Of a stretch of 17,549 nt of DNA, positions 6,759 through 13,889 are shown piece by piece (within the stretch, counting starts at the first letter, position 1; each line of letters starts with the position of its first letter). Source of the stretch: an uncultured Microbacteriaceae bacterium. Lineage in GTDB: Bacteria > Actinomycetota > Actinomycetes > Actinomycetales > Microbacteriaceae. Where the stretch lies: the NCBI GenBank assembly GCA_946481135.1, contig CAMLMQ010000041.1:1-17549 (forward strand), written 5' to 3'. The translations under genes and the position numbers were made by a program. The notes beneath the pieces were generated by a model that saw only the letters and a program-made list of their open reading frames with translations, was not told the DNA's origin and made no database searches.

Positions 6759-8216
6759 ATGAGCACCCCGGAGCGCACGGAGACGACCTGGATGTCCCTG
6801 CGCCGGGGCCTCACCGGCACCAACTCGATCAGCATTGCGGGATGGCTCGGCACCCTTCTCCCGGCCACGGTGCTCGTGGTCGTGCAGGAGGCCACGACGC
6901 CGTATCCGACCGTGGTCCTCGTGCTCGCCTCGGCGCTGCTGCAACATGCCGCGGACGGTGTGCTCGCGGCGCTCGCGCTCGCCGCCCAGCGCACCTTCTC
7001 CCGCATGGATCGGCTGCTGATCCGGCTGCTGCTCTGGACGGCGATCGGCGTGAGCCGGGGGCTCATCGGCGGCGCGTGGGCGGCATCCTTCGCGGACGTG
7101 GCCCCGGATTTCGGCCATCGGATCGTGTTCTGGCTGCTCGTCACGTGGGTCTGGATGCCGACGCTCGGGTACACGCTGGCGCAACTCGACGCGCGGCGCG
7201 GCCTCCTCGGGCGACGCGAGGCGGAGCGCCGCGCCCTCGTCGAAGCGGGCGAGCACGACGACGCCCGGCAGGACGACCTCCGGCAACGCCTGCTCGAGGC
7301 GGTCCGCGCCAGTGTCACGCCCGCGGTCGAGGAAGTCCGGGTGCGGCTTCTGCGACTCGACTCCGGCCTGGACCCCACGACGACGCGCGAGATCGGCGCA
7401 CGCATCGGCGGCATCCTCGACGAGACGACTCGGATCGTGCGGGGACTCGGGCGACCCGCCTCGGGCGGCATCCCGACGCCGCAGCCGCGCGCCCCGATCT
7501 GGGCGGCACTCTCGGTCACGCAGCGGCGACCGTTCCGCGCGGCGGGTGTCATGACGGTCGGGATGGCGACGCTCCTGCTGCCCGAGGCGCTCCGCGTCGG
7601 CGGGCCGACCGATGCCCTTTCCGTAGCCGCAGGGATCGCCGCGAGCGTCAGCGTCGTGCTGCTCGCCGCGTTCGTCGAACGCCGCATCCCGGTGCGCTCT
7701 TTGCGCGCGCAGGTCGCGGCGTTCGTCGCCCGAGTGATCGCCGCCGGAGCAGCGGGAGCGGCGACGATCCTCCTGCTCGGCGACCCGGAGCGCACCGATG
7801 TGCGACTCGCGGCCATCATGCTCCCGCTCGTCGCCGGGCTCGCGGCGGCGGTCGTGCCGACGATCGTCGGGATCCGGCGCGCCAACGACCTCCTCCGTCG
7901 GCAGATCGAGGAGCTCACCGAGGAACGTCGTCTGCTCGATCGCTGTGCTGCGGCTGACGAGGAGCGCGTGCGATCGCACGTCTCCCACCTGCTGCATGGA
8001 CCCATCCAAGGCCGCTTGAGCGCATGCGCGATGGCCCTCAGCTTCCACGGCGCGGCCGAGTCACCGCCCGATCCGGAACGCACCGCCTACATCACGACCT
8101 CGGTTCTCGATCATCTCGAGGCCGTCGAGCGTGACCTCGAGTCACTCGCCGGAGGACCGCGCGAACCGGACCGACACCCCGGAGGGGGGGATGCCGCACG
8201 CGAGGGCCGTCGATAG
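6759..8216 (+). CDS. Polytopic membrane protein with histidine-kinase-like H-box, no ATPase domain
   Basis: The ATG at 6759 has GGAGA 8 bases upstream. The 485-residue protein has four N-terminal hydrophobic segments (about 24-42, 50-76, 86-110, 120-140), a charged helical stretch (about 145-225), a second hydrophobic block (about 260-375), then a coiled-coil-like helix RRQIEELTEERRLLDR. That leads to EERVRSHVSHLLHGPIQGRL, with His413 where HisKA_3-type kinases have their phosphorylated His. Only 72 residues follow, including one more helix and a low-complexity end, so the HATPase_c domain (N, G1, G2 boxes) is absent. The next gene starts 10 bases on, leaving no room for a frameshifted remainder. 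It may be a phosphotransfer or scaffold partner of the kinase downstream; function inferred only. Confidence 0.8.
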   Translation: MSTPERTETTWMSLRRGLTGTNSISIAGWLGTLLPATVLVVVQEATTPYPTVVLVLASALLQHAADGVLAALALAAQRTFSRMDRLLIRLLLWTAIGVSRGLIGGAWAASFADVAPDFGHRIVFWLLVTWVWMPTLGYTLAQLDARRGLLGRREAERRALVEAGEHDDARQDDLRQRLLEAVRASVTPAVEEVRVRLLRLDSGLDPTTTREIGARIGGILDETTRIVRGLGRPASGGIPTPQPRAPIWAALSVTQRRPFRAAGVMTVGMATLLLPEALRVGGPTDALSVAAGIAASVSVVLLAAFVERRIPVRSLRAQVAAFVARVIAAGAAGAATILLLGDPERTDVRLAAIMLPLVAGLAAAVVPTIVGIRRANDLLRRQIEELTEERRLLDRCAAADEERVRSHVSHLLHGPIQGRLSACAMALSFHGAAESPPDPERTAYITTSVLDHLEAVERDLESLAGGPREPDRHPGGGDAAREGRR

Positions 8217-8219
8217 ACT
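8214..8219 (+). promoter_or_regulatory. -10 box (TAGACT) of the first receiver gene, overlapping the upstream stop codon
   Basis: TAGACT begins with the TAG stop of the membrane protein gene and ends 7 bases before the ATG at 8227, predicting a leaderless mRNA for the receiver-kinase-regulator operon. Confidence 0.55.
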
Positions 8220-8226
8220 GCCTCGC

Positions 8227-8601
8227 ATGGTCGAGCGGGCCAGCCCGAACCGAATCGCCCTCGTCGCCGACGACGATGCCCTGGTCCGGCGTGTCCTCGG
8301 AATGGCCCTCGAATCCGACGGCTGGACGGTCGTCGAAGCCCCCGACGCCGAGGCGGAACGCGCGGTCCTCGAGACCGCCCCGATCACGCTGTGCGTCATG
8401 GACCGATACCTCCCCGGGCCGGAGCTCGACATCCGACTCGGCGATGTGATGCGGCGTCACCCGGACGTGGCTGTGCTCGTCCTCAGCGGCGACCCGGAGC
8501 CGACGTCTTGCGACGCCGTGCAACTGACGAAGCCGGTCGACCTCGCGACCTTCCGGGACGGCGTGCGGCGGGCGATCGACGCCGGGCGAGCCCGCGCGTG
8601 A
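8227..8601 (+). CDS. Single-domain response regulator (receiver only)
   Basis: 124 residues, one CheY-like receiver domain with all key residues: acidic cluster Asp15-Asp17 (VADDDA), phospho-acceptor Asp59 in CVMDRYLPG, Ser87 in VLVLSGD and Lys102 in LTKPVD. No output domain, so it probably works by protein contact or as a relay intermediate. The frame is open further upstream to 8131, but the ATG at 8227 is preferred because the TAGACT box sits just before it and earlier codons overlap the membrane protein gene. Its stop overlaps the GTG of the hybrid kinase (GTGA), showing tight coupling. Confidence 0.9.
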   Translation: MVERASPNRIALVADDDALVRRVLGMALESDGWTVVEAPDAEAERAVLETAPITLCVMDRYLPGPELDIRLGDVMRRHPDVAVLVLSGDPEPTSCDAVQLTKPVDLATFRDGVRRAIDAGRARA

Positions 8602-11600
8602 CCGAACATGCTCGCCTCGATCCCCTCGCCGCGAGCGGGCTGTTCTCGGCGAACAGCGACGCGATCTATCAGCTCGACCTCGAGGGTCGATTCACGAACG
8701 CCAATGAGGCGCTGTGCCAGCTCACGGGCTACGGCCTCGACGAGCTGACGAGGCTCGGGTACCGCGACGTCATCCATCCCGCCGATCTCCCCCGCATCGA
8801 GGAGCACTTCGCGGCGGCGCTCTCCGGCGAGCGCCGCCGCTATCAGACGCGCGTCGTCGCGAAGGACGGACGCACGCTCTCTGCCGACGTCACCAAGTTC
8901 CCGGTGAGGGATGCCGACGGCGCCGTCACGGCGATCCTCGGCGTCGCCCGCGATCTCGAGCCGCTGCGCGAGGCCGTCCTCGAGAGCGACCGCGTGTCGA
9001 CGCTGCTGCGGATCGCGAGCCGGTTGAGTCGACTCGCGGGGTGGTCGCTCGATGTCGCTGATGCCCGCTTCGCGTGGTCGCCGGAGCTGTACGACCTCAT
9101 GGGCGCGACTCCCGACGACGGCTCGCCGGAGGAGCTGAGCCGACGGCTCGTCGAACCGGACGACCTCGCCCGGCTGGAAGCCGCGATCGGGGCGTCGGCG
9201 CGCACCGGCGAGCCGCTGGAGCAGCTCGTCTCGGCGCGCACCCTCTCCGGTCAGGAGCTCGTGATCCAGGTGATCGGCGAGTCCCTGCGCGACGAACATG
9301 GAGCGGTGACGCGCCTGCACGGCGGGTTCGTCGACATCACGAACGCAGTCGCAGAACAGGAGGAACGGCTGCGCGCCGAGCGGCGGTTGCGCACGACACT
9401 CGACCAGATGCCCGACGGCATCGTGTTCCTCGACCGCGATTGGCGCCTCACCTTCCTCAATCGCGCCGCCGTGGCGACGTCGGGTGTCACCGCGGTCGAC
9501 GCGGCGTCGGGCACGGTCTGGGATCACTTTCCCGAGATCGTCGACAACGAGGTGGGTGACCTCTACCGCCGGGTGATGTCGAGCGGGCGCCCCGAGACGA
9601 TCCGGTCGCACGCCGACCGATTCGGCATCTGGCTCGAGATCACGGCGGCGCCGACCGACGACGGGATCGCCGTCGTACTGCGGGATGTGACGGGTGACCA
9701 GCGGCGACGCGAGCAGATCGCAAACTACACGCGCGAGCTGGAGTGGCAGGCGGGACTGATCGAGGCGACGAGCGACGCGATGATCGTCAGCACGCGCGAC
9801 GGGATGATCGAGTCGTGGAACGCCGGCGCGGAGAAACTCTACGGGTGGACCCGCGACGAGGCGATCGGTCGGAACGTGCTCGACCTCGTCGGCGACGACG
9901 TGCCCCGAGAGGCACGGCGGGCGATGCGCATCCATGGCCGATGGTCGGGCGAACTTGCGACCCGGCATCGCGACGGTCACTCCCTCGTCGTCGAGTGTCG
10001 TCTCCAGGTGCTGCCCGACGAGTCGGGTACACCGGTGCGCGTGATCCGCGTGGATGTCGACATCACCGACCACTTCGTCCAGCGCCAGGCCGCCCGCGCC
10101 CTCGAGGTGCGGCTTCAGACGACGCTCAATCAAATTCGTGACGGCGTGGTCTTCTTCGATCGGGACTGGCGCATCACCTTCGTCAACGACGCCGGCGAGC
10201 GCTTCATGCAGAAACCTCGATCCGAGACGCTCGGCGGGATCCTCTGGGACCTTTACCCCGGTCTCGAGCAGACCGAATTCGGCGTCGCGTACCGGCGCAC
10301 CATGGACGACCGGGTCGTGTCGACCGCACGAGGCTTCTATCCCGAGCTCGAGACGTGGTTCGACATGACGTCGTATCCCACGGCGGAGGGCGTCATGGTC
10401 TACTTCCAGGACGTCAGCGAGCGCGAGGCGGTGCGCGCCGAACTGGAGGATCAGGGCCGCCGTCTCGGTCTCCAGCGTCGCCTCATCGACGCGGCACGCG
10501 ATGCCATGCTCGTGCGCGATCTCGACCACGTCATCACCTACTGGAACCGAGCCGCGGAGGAGGTCTACGGGTGGACGGCCGACGAGGTGGTCGGCCGCTC
10601 GATGGTGCACATCGTCTACACCGACACCGCGCCCTACGAGCAGGCCCACGCCCAGGTCCTGCGCGACGGCTACTGGGCGGGCGAGTTGCAGCAGGTGCGC
10701 CGCGACGGCACCCCCCTCATCGTCGATTGCCGTTGGCAGCTCATCGTCGACGACGACGGCACACCGACCGGGGTCTTCGCGGTCAACTCGGATGTGACCG
10801 AGGCGCGCAAGCGTCAGGAGCAGAGCATCCGCGCGCAGCGGATGGAGAGCCTCGGAACCCTCGCCGGCGGCATCGCGCACGACCTCAACAACGTCCTCAC
10901 CCCCATCCTCATGTCGGTGCAACTGCTGCGCACGGGCGAGACCGACCCGGCGCGGCTGTCGCTGCTCGACACGATGGGGGCCGGGGTCAAGCGCGGTGCC
11001 GACATGATCCGGCAGGTGCTCTCCTTCGCCCGAGGGATCGACGGGGAACGAGCGCCGCTCCGGATCGAGGAGCTCCTCGACGACCTCACCACGTTCTGCC
11101 GTGACACGCTGCCGAAGTCGGTCGTCGCCGACACGCGGATCGACGGCGAGTTGTGGCCCGTCGTCGGCGACCGCACCCAGCTGCTGCAGGTGCTCATGAA
11201 CTTCGTCACGAACGCCCGTGACGCGATGCCCGACGGCGGCACGATCAGCGTGCGCGCCCGCAACGTCGAGCTCACCGAGGAGTACCGCTCGGTCACGAGC
11301 CTCGCCCCGCCGGGACGTTACGTCGCCATCGACGTCGAGGACCACGGCATCGGGATGGACGCCGACACGATGTCGAAGCTCTTCGAGCCGTTCTTCACGA
11401 CGAAACCGCAGGGCGAGGGTACGGGCCTGGGCCTGCCCACTTCGATGGCGATCGCGCGCAGCCACGGCGGCTACATCCAGGTGTACAGCGAGCCGCGGAG
11501 GGGGTCGCGCTTCCAGTTGCACCTGCCGGCATCCGACTCGGCCTGCCCGACGACCTCCCCCGAGGAGCCGGTCGCCGAGATGCCCCGCGGCGCCGGCGAA

Positions 11601-11981
11601 CGCGTGCTCGTCGTCGACGACGAGGCCGCGATCCGCCAGATCGTGCGGCAGACCCTCGACGCCCACGGATACGCCACCGCCGAAGCGAGCAACGGCCGGG
11701 AGGCGATCGACCTCATCGAATCCGGTGGCGAGCCCTTCGACCTCGTCCTGACCGACATGATGATGCCCGTGATGGACGGAGCGGCGACCGCACGCTACCT
11801 CGTCGAGCACCATCCGGGCATCCGCGTCGTCGCCGCCAGCGGGTTGAACGCCAATGGCGGCGTTGCGCGGGCGCGAGAACTGGGAATCTCCCACTTCATC
11901 GCCAAGCCGTTCACGACCGACGCCCTGTTGCGCGCTCTGCGAGAGGCGCTCGAGGATCGAGAGGCCCCGGATGGAAGCTGA
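8598..11981 (+). CDS. Six-PAS hybrid sensor histidine kinase with C-terminal receiver
   Basis: A 1127-residue cytoplasmic protein with no membrane segment or signal peptide. The GTG at 8598 overlaps the previous stop. Six PAS domains start near residues 14, 140, 264, 387, 506 and 629; PAS 3-4 and PAS 5-6 are a duplicated pair. The dimerisation helix follows at 749 (MESLGTLAGGIAHDLNN) with His761 as phosphorylation site. The ATPase domain has an N-box at Asn868/Asn872, G1 at Asp915 (DHGIGM), LFEPFFTTK and G2 GEGTGLGL from 939. The receiver (about 1001-1125) has Asp1007/Asp1008, phospho-acceptor Asp1053 (LTDMMMP), Ser1081 and Lys1103. This is a complete phosphorelay kinase of the NtrB-like HisKA type. 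Ligands of the PAS domains cannot be read from sequence. It overlaps the next gene by 11 bases. Confidence 0.95.
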   Translation: MTEHARLDPLAASGLFSANSDAIYQLDLEGRFTNANEALCQLTGYGLDELTRLGYRDVIHPADLPRIEEHFAAALSGERRRYQTRVVAKDGRTLSADVTKFPVRDADGAVTAILGVARDLEPLREAVLESDRVSTLLRIASRLSRLAGWSLDVADARFAWSPELYDLMGATPDDGSPEELSRRLVEPDDLARLEAAIGASARTGEPLEQLVSARTLSGQELVIQVIGESLRDEHGAVTRLHGGFVDITNAVAEQEERLRAERRLRTTLDQMPDGIVFLDRDWRLTFLNRAAVATSGVTAVDAASGTVWDHFPEIVDNEVGDLYRRVMSSGRPETIRSHADRFGIWLEITAAPTDDGIAVVLRDVTGDQRRREQIANYTRELEWQAGLIEATSDAMIVSTRDGMIESWNAGAEKLYGWTRDEAIGRNVLDLVGDDVPREARRAMRIHGRWSGELATRHRDGHSLVVECRLQVLPDESGTPVRVIRVDVDITDHFVQRQAARALEVRLQTTLNQIRDGVVFFDRDWRITFVNDAGERFMQKPRSETLGGILWDLYPGLEQTEFGVAYRRTMDDRVVSTARGFYPELETWFDMTSYPTAEGVMVYFQDVSEREAVRAELEDQGRRLGLQRRLIDAARDAMLVRDLDHVITYWNRAAEEVYGWTADEVVGRSMVHIVYTDTAPYEQAHAQVLRDGYWAGELQQVRRDGTPLIVDCRWQLIVDDDGTPTGVFAVNSDVTEARKRQEQSIRAQRMESLGTLAGGIAHDLNNVLTPILMSVQLLRTGETDPARLSLLDTMGAGVKRGADMIRQVLSFARGIDGERAPLRIEELLDDLTTFCRDTLPKSVVADTRIDGELWPVVGDRTQLLQVLMNFVTNARDAMPDGGTISVRARNVELTEEYRSVTSLAPPGRYVAIDVEDHGIGMDADTMSKLFEPFFTTKPQGEGTGLGLPTSMAIARSHGGYIQVYSEPRRGSRFQLHLPASDSACPTTSPEEPVAEMPRGAGERVLVVDDEAAIRQIVRQTLDAHGYATAEASNGREAIDLIESGGEPFDLVLTDMMMPVMDGAATARYLVEHHPGIRVVAASGLNANGGVARARELGISHFIAKPFTTDALLRALREALEDREAPDGS
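9387..10838 (+). repeat. Tandem 242-codon duplication of a PAS-PAS module inside the hybrid kinase
   Basis: Unit 1 (9387-10112) and unit 2 (10113-10838) are each 726 bases and stay in exact register. LRTTLDQMPDGIVFLDRDWR aligns with LQTTLNQIRDGVVFFDRDWR, and 369 bases into both units LIEATSDAM aligns with LIDAARDAM, followed by LYGWTRDEAIGR versus VYGWTADEVVGR. Copies have diverged, so this is an old duplication, but without a net length change. Confidence 0.85.
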
Positions 11982-12627
11982 GTATCCGGGTGCGGGACTC
12001 ACCGTCGTGGTTGCCGAGGACGATCCGTTCACCCGCTCGCTCGTCGGCGACGGCTTGCGTTCGGAAGGCTTCGAGGTACGCACCGCCGCCGACCCCGACG
12101 CGGCGTGGGAGCTCCTCGCCGCAGACGACGTGCACGCCCTCATCTGTGACCTCGATTTCGGCGACGGGGTCTCTGGCGCCTCGCTCCTGCGTCGGGTCGC
12201 CACGGAGCAGCCGTGGCTCGCCCTCGTCGTGCTCACCTCCCACATCTCCCCCGAGCTCGCGGTCAGCGACGCCGACGCGCTGCCCGACGACCTCGTCTAC
12301 CTCGTGAAGTCCCGATTGCGGAACGTCGGCGACATCACGGCCGCGGTGCACGAAGCCCTGACCGGCCGTCGCGCGGGTACCGGGGACGACGAACCGATCA
12401 CCGAGACCGGGACGGTGGCGATCACCGCGGCTCAAGCGCATGTGCTGCGCATGCTCGCAAGCGGGATGACGACCCGAGCGATCGCCGACCAGCGCGGCAC
12501 CTCGGTTCGCGCCGCCGAGACCATGATCGCGCGCCTCTATGCAGCGCTCGGCCTGCACGACGAGACCTCCAACCCGCGGGTGGCGGCGTTGCGCCTGTGG
12601 CAACAGGGACGCGTGCGCGTGCGCTGA
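11971..12627 (+). CDS. Response regulator, receiver plus LuxR-type helix-turn-helix
   Basis: 218 residues. The N-terminal receiver has Glu16-Asp17-Asp18, phospho-acceptor Asp60 (ICDLDFG), Thr89 and Lys113. The C-terminal domain (about 149-212) begins VAITAAQAHVLRMLASGMTT and continues RAIADQRGTSVRAAETMIARLYAALGL (quoted only by its ends, RAIADQ and YAALGL), the four-helix GerE/LuxR DNA-binding pattern. GAGG 7 bases before the ATG at 11971 and the 11-base overlap with the kinase gene mark it as the kinase's co-translated output regulator. It is the only DNA-binding protein in the island and so the likely transcriptional output. Confidence 0.92.
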   Translation: MEAEYPGAGLTVVVAEDDPFTRSLVGDGLRSEGFEVRTAADPDAAWELLAADDVHALICDLDFGDGVSGASLLRRVATEQPWLALVVLTSHISPELAVSDADALPDDLVYLVKSRLRNVGDITAAVHEALTGRRAGTGDDEPITETGTVAITAAQAHVLRMLASGMTTRAIADQRGTSVRAAETMIARLYAALGLHDETSNPRVAALRLWQQGRVRVR

Positions 12628-12888
12628 CGTGCGCGTTCGCTCTACCGAATACCCGACGTCGGGGCCGATTGCGGCGGATGCCAAGGGGGAGGAAGCTTGT
12701 CTTCGGCGAAGTGCGCGGGCGACTCGGGGGAGTCGCCGGATCCGAAACCGAGGGGATGACGGATCGCGTGCACGGGTCCGGCCGCTTTCGGGGGATCGCG
12801 ACCGGACCCTTCGCCGCCGGTTTCGGGGCCGCCAGGCCTCGCGAACAGGCCGGTTGCTCGGCGTGCGGGGCACGGGGACGGAGGCAGC
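12628..12888 (+). other. Gene-free spacer with several inverted repeats before the last receiver gene
   Basis: No convincing gene in these 261 bases. Visible structure: palindrome CCCGACGTCGGG at 12652-12663; an 8-bp stem with a GGGG loop at 12718-12737 (GGCGACTC/GAGTCGCC); an 8-bp stem GGGTCCGG/CCGGACCC at 12774-12809 with a 20-base loop; and GGCCT/AGGCC at 12835-12851. GCCTC (12836-12840) could instead pair with GAGGC (12881-12885), which overlaps the ribosome site of the next gene. No clear promoter was recognised. Confidence 0.45.
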
Positions 12889-13278
12889 ATGCGATCAGGG
12901 AACGATCTCACCGGTACTCGGGTGCTCGTCGTCGACGACGACGACGACGTCTCCGCCATCTGCCGGCTCACGCTCACGACGTGGGGAGCCGACGTCACGG
13001 TGGCGCGGGGCGCCGAGGAGGCTCGGGGCCTGCTCGACACCGACGAAGTGGATGTGATCGTCACCGACCTCGTGATGCCCGGACTCACCGGACGGCGCTT
13101 CCTCGACTGGCTCGAGCAGGCGCATCCGATGCTTCCCGTCGTCGTCATGTCGGGCGTACCGGATCAGGTGCGCGCCGCCGCGGCGAGGCCCAACGTGCTC
13201 GCCGTGCTCGACAAGCCGTTCACGGTCACCGGGCTGACCGAGGCGGTCGCCGCCGCGACGGCGGCTCCCGCCCGCTGA
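12889..13278 (+). CDS. Single-domain response regulator (receiver only)
   Basis: 129 residues with one receiver domain: acidic run Asp16-Asp20 (VVDDDDDV), phospho-acceptor Asp60 in IVTDLVMPG, Ser88 in VVVMSG and Lys109 in LDKPF. No output domain. GGAGG lies 4 bases before the ATG at 12889, a slightly tight spacing. It is separated from the operon upstream by 261 bases, so it may be expressed separately. Its stop is only one base from the msrA stop on the other strand. A partner in the nearby hybrid-kinase relay is likely from context. Confidence 0.9.
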   Translation: MRSGNDLTGTRVLVVDDDDDVSAICRLTLTTWGADVTVARGAEEARGLLDTDEVDVIVTDLVMPGLTGRRFLDWLEQAHPMLPVVVMSGVPDQVRAAAARPNVLAVLDKPFTVTGLTEAVAAATAAPAR

Positions 13279-13279
13279 C

Positions 13280-13807
13280 TCAGGACGCGAGCACGTACTC
13301 GGCGTACGACTTCCGGATCTTGTTCACCTTCGGCAGCGCCACCGCGAGGCAGTAGCCCTGGGTGGGGTTCTTTGCGAAGAAGTCCTGGTGGTACTCCTCG
13401 GCGTCGTACCAGTCTCCGAGCGGCTCGAGCGTCGTCACGATGCCGCCGTCCCAGTACTCGGCAGCGCGCTCCAGCGCCTCCTCGAAGAGCTGCTTCTCCT
13501 CGTCGGAGGAGTAGAACATCGCCGACCGGTACTGGGTGCCGATGTCGTTGCCCTGCCGGTTGAGCTGGCGGGGGTCGTGGAGGGTGAAGAAGACGTCGAG
13601 GATGACCGACTCGGGGATGACGGTCTCGTCGAAGACGACCTTGACCGCCTCGGCGTGGCCCGTGCGGCCCGTGCAGACCGCCTCGTAGCTGGGGTTCGCC
13701 GTCTCGCCTCCGGTGTAACCCGAGACGACGTCGTGCACGCCCTTGAGGGTGCGATAGACGGCGTCGAGACACCAGAAGCAGCCGCCGGCGAGAACGAAGG
13801 TACGCAT
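13280..13807 (-). CDS. msrA: Peptide-methionine (S)-S-oxide reductase MsrA
   Basis: 175 residues covering the whole MsrA domain. The catalytic motif GCFWC places the active Cys at residue 10 (GGCFWC, Cys10), directly at the N-terminus as in compact actinobacterial forms. Further family signatures are GYTGGETANPSYEAVCTG, TGHAEAVKV, HDPRQLNRQGND and QYRSAMFY. It repairs oxidised methionine in proteins using thioredoxin. On the minus strand TAGGGT sits 7 bases before the ATG, predicting a leaderless mRNA. It is divergent from the aldo/keto reductase gene. Confidence 0.96.
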   Translation of the reverse strand: MRTFVLAGGCFWCLDAVYRTLKGVHDVVSGYTGGETANPSYEAVCTGRTGHAEAVKVVFDETVIPESVILDVFFTLHDPRQLNRQGNDIGTQYRSAMFYSSDEEKQLFEEALERAAEYWDGGIVTTLEPLGDWYDAEEYHQDFFAKNPTQGYCLAVALPKVNKIRKSYAEYVLAS

Positions 13808-13889
13808 GGGGAGGACCCTACTTTCTGCGACCGGGAGGTCGCACTCGATGCAACCGACACGGGGCTCCGAAAGTTCCTAGAGTGAGCGG
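13808..13889. promoter_or_regulatory. Divergent promoter region of msrA and the aldo/keto reductase gene
   Basis: Two leaderless-type -10 boxes face away from each other: TAGGGT on minus (13815-13820, 7 bases from the msrA ATG) and TAGAGT on plus (13878-13883, 6 bases from the GTG at 13890) with CCGACA (13854-13859) as possible -35. Between them is an inverted repeat GCGACC/GGTCGC around GGGA (13827-13842), close to where the msrA -35 would fall, a candidate operator. Confidence 0.5.

Noticed and set aside
6237..8083. Two long minus-strand open frames across the membrane protein gene
   Set aside because: Only the last 70 residues (from 6457) look like a protein with its own promoter; the rest is antisense to a gene with clear membrane helices and an H-box.
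8131..8226. Earlier start for the first receiver gene
   Set aside because: It overlaps the membrane protein gene, adds a non-conserved tail, and the TAGACT box lies inside the extension.
8457..12245. 1262-residue open frame on the minus strand
   Set aside because: It mirrors the hybrid kinase gene, is Arg/Glu/Asp/His-rich with no recognisable domain, and exists because high G/C third positions suppress stops on the other strand.
12539..13057. Open frame across the spacer 12628-12888
   Set aside because: Arg-rich translation, overlap with two real genes in other frames, and codon use unlike the neighbours.
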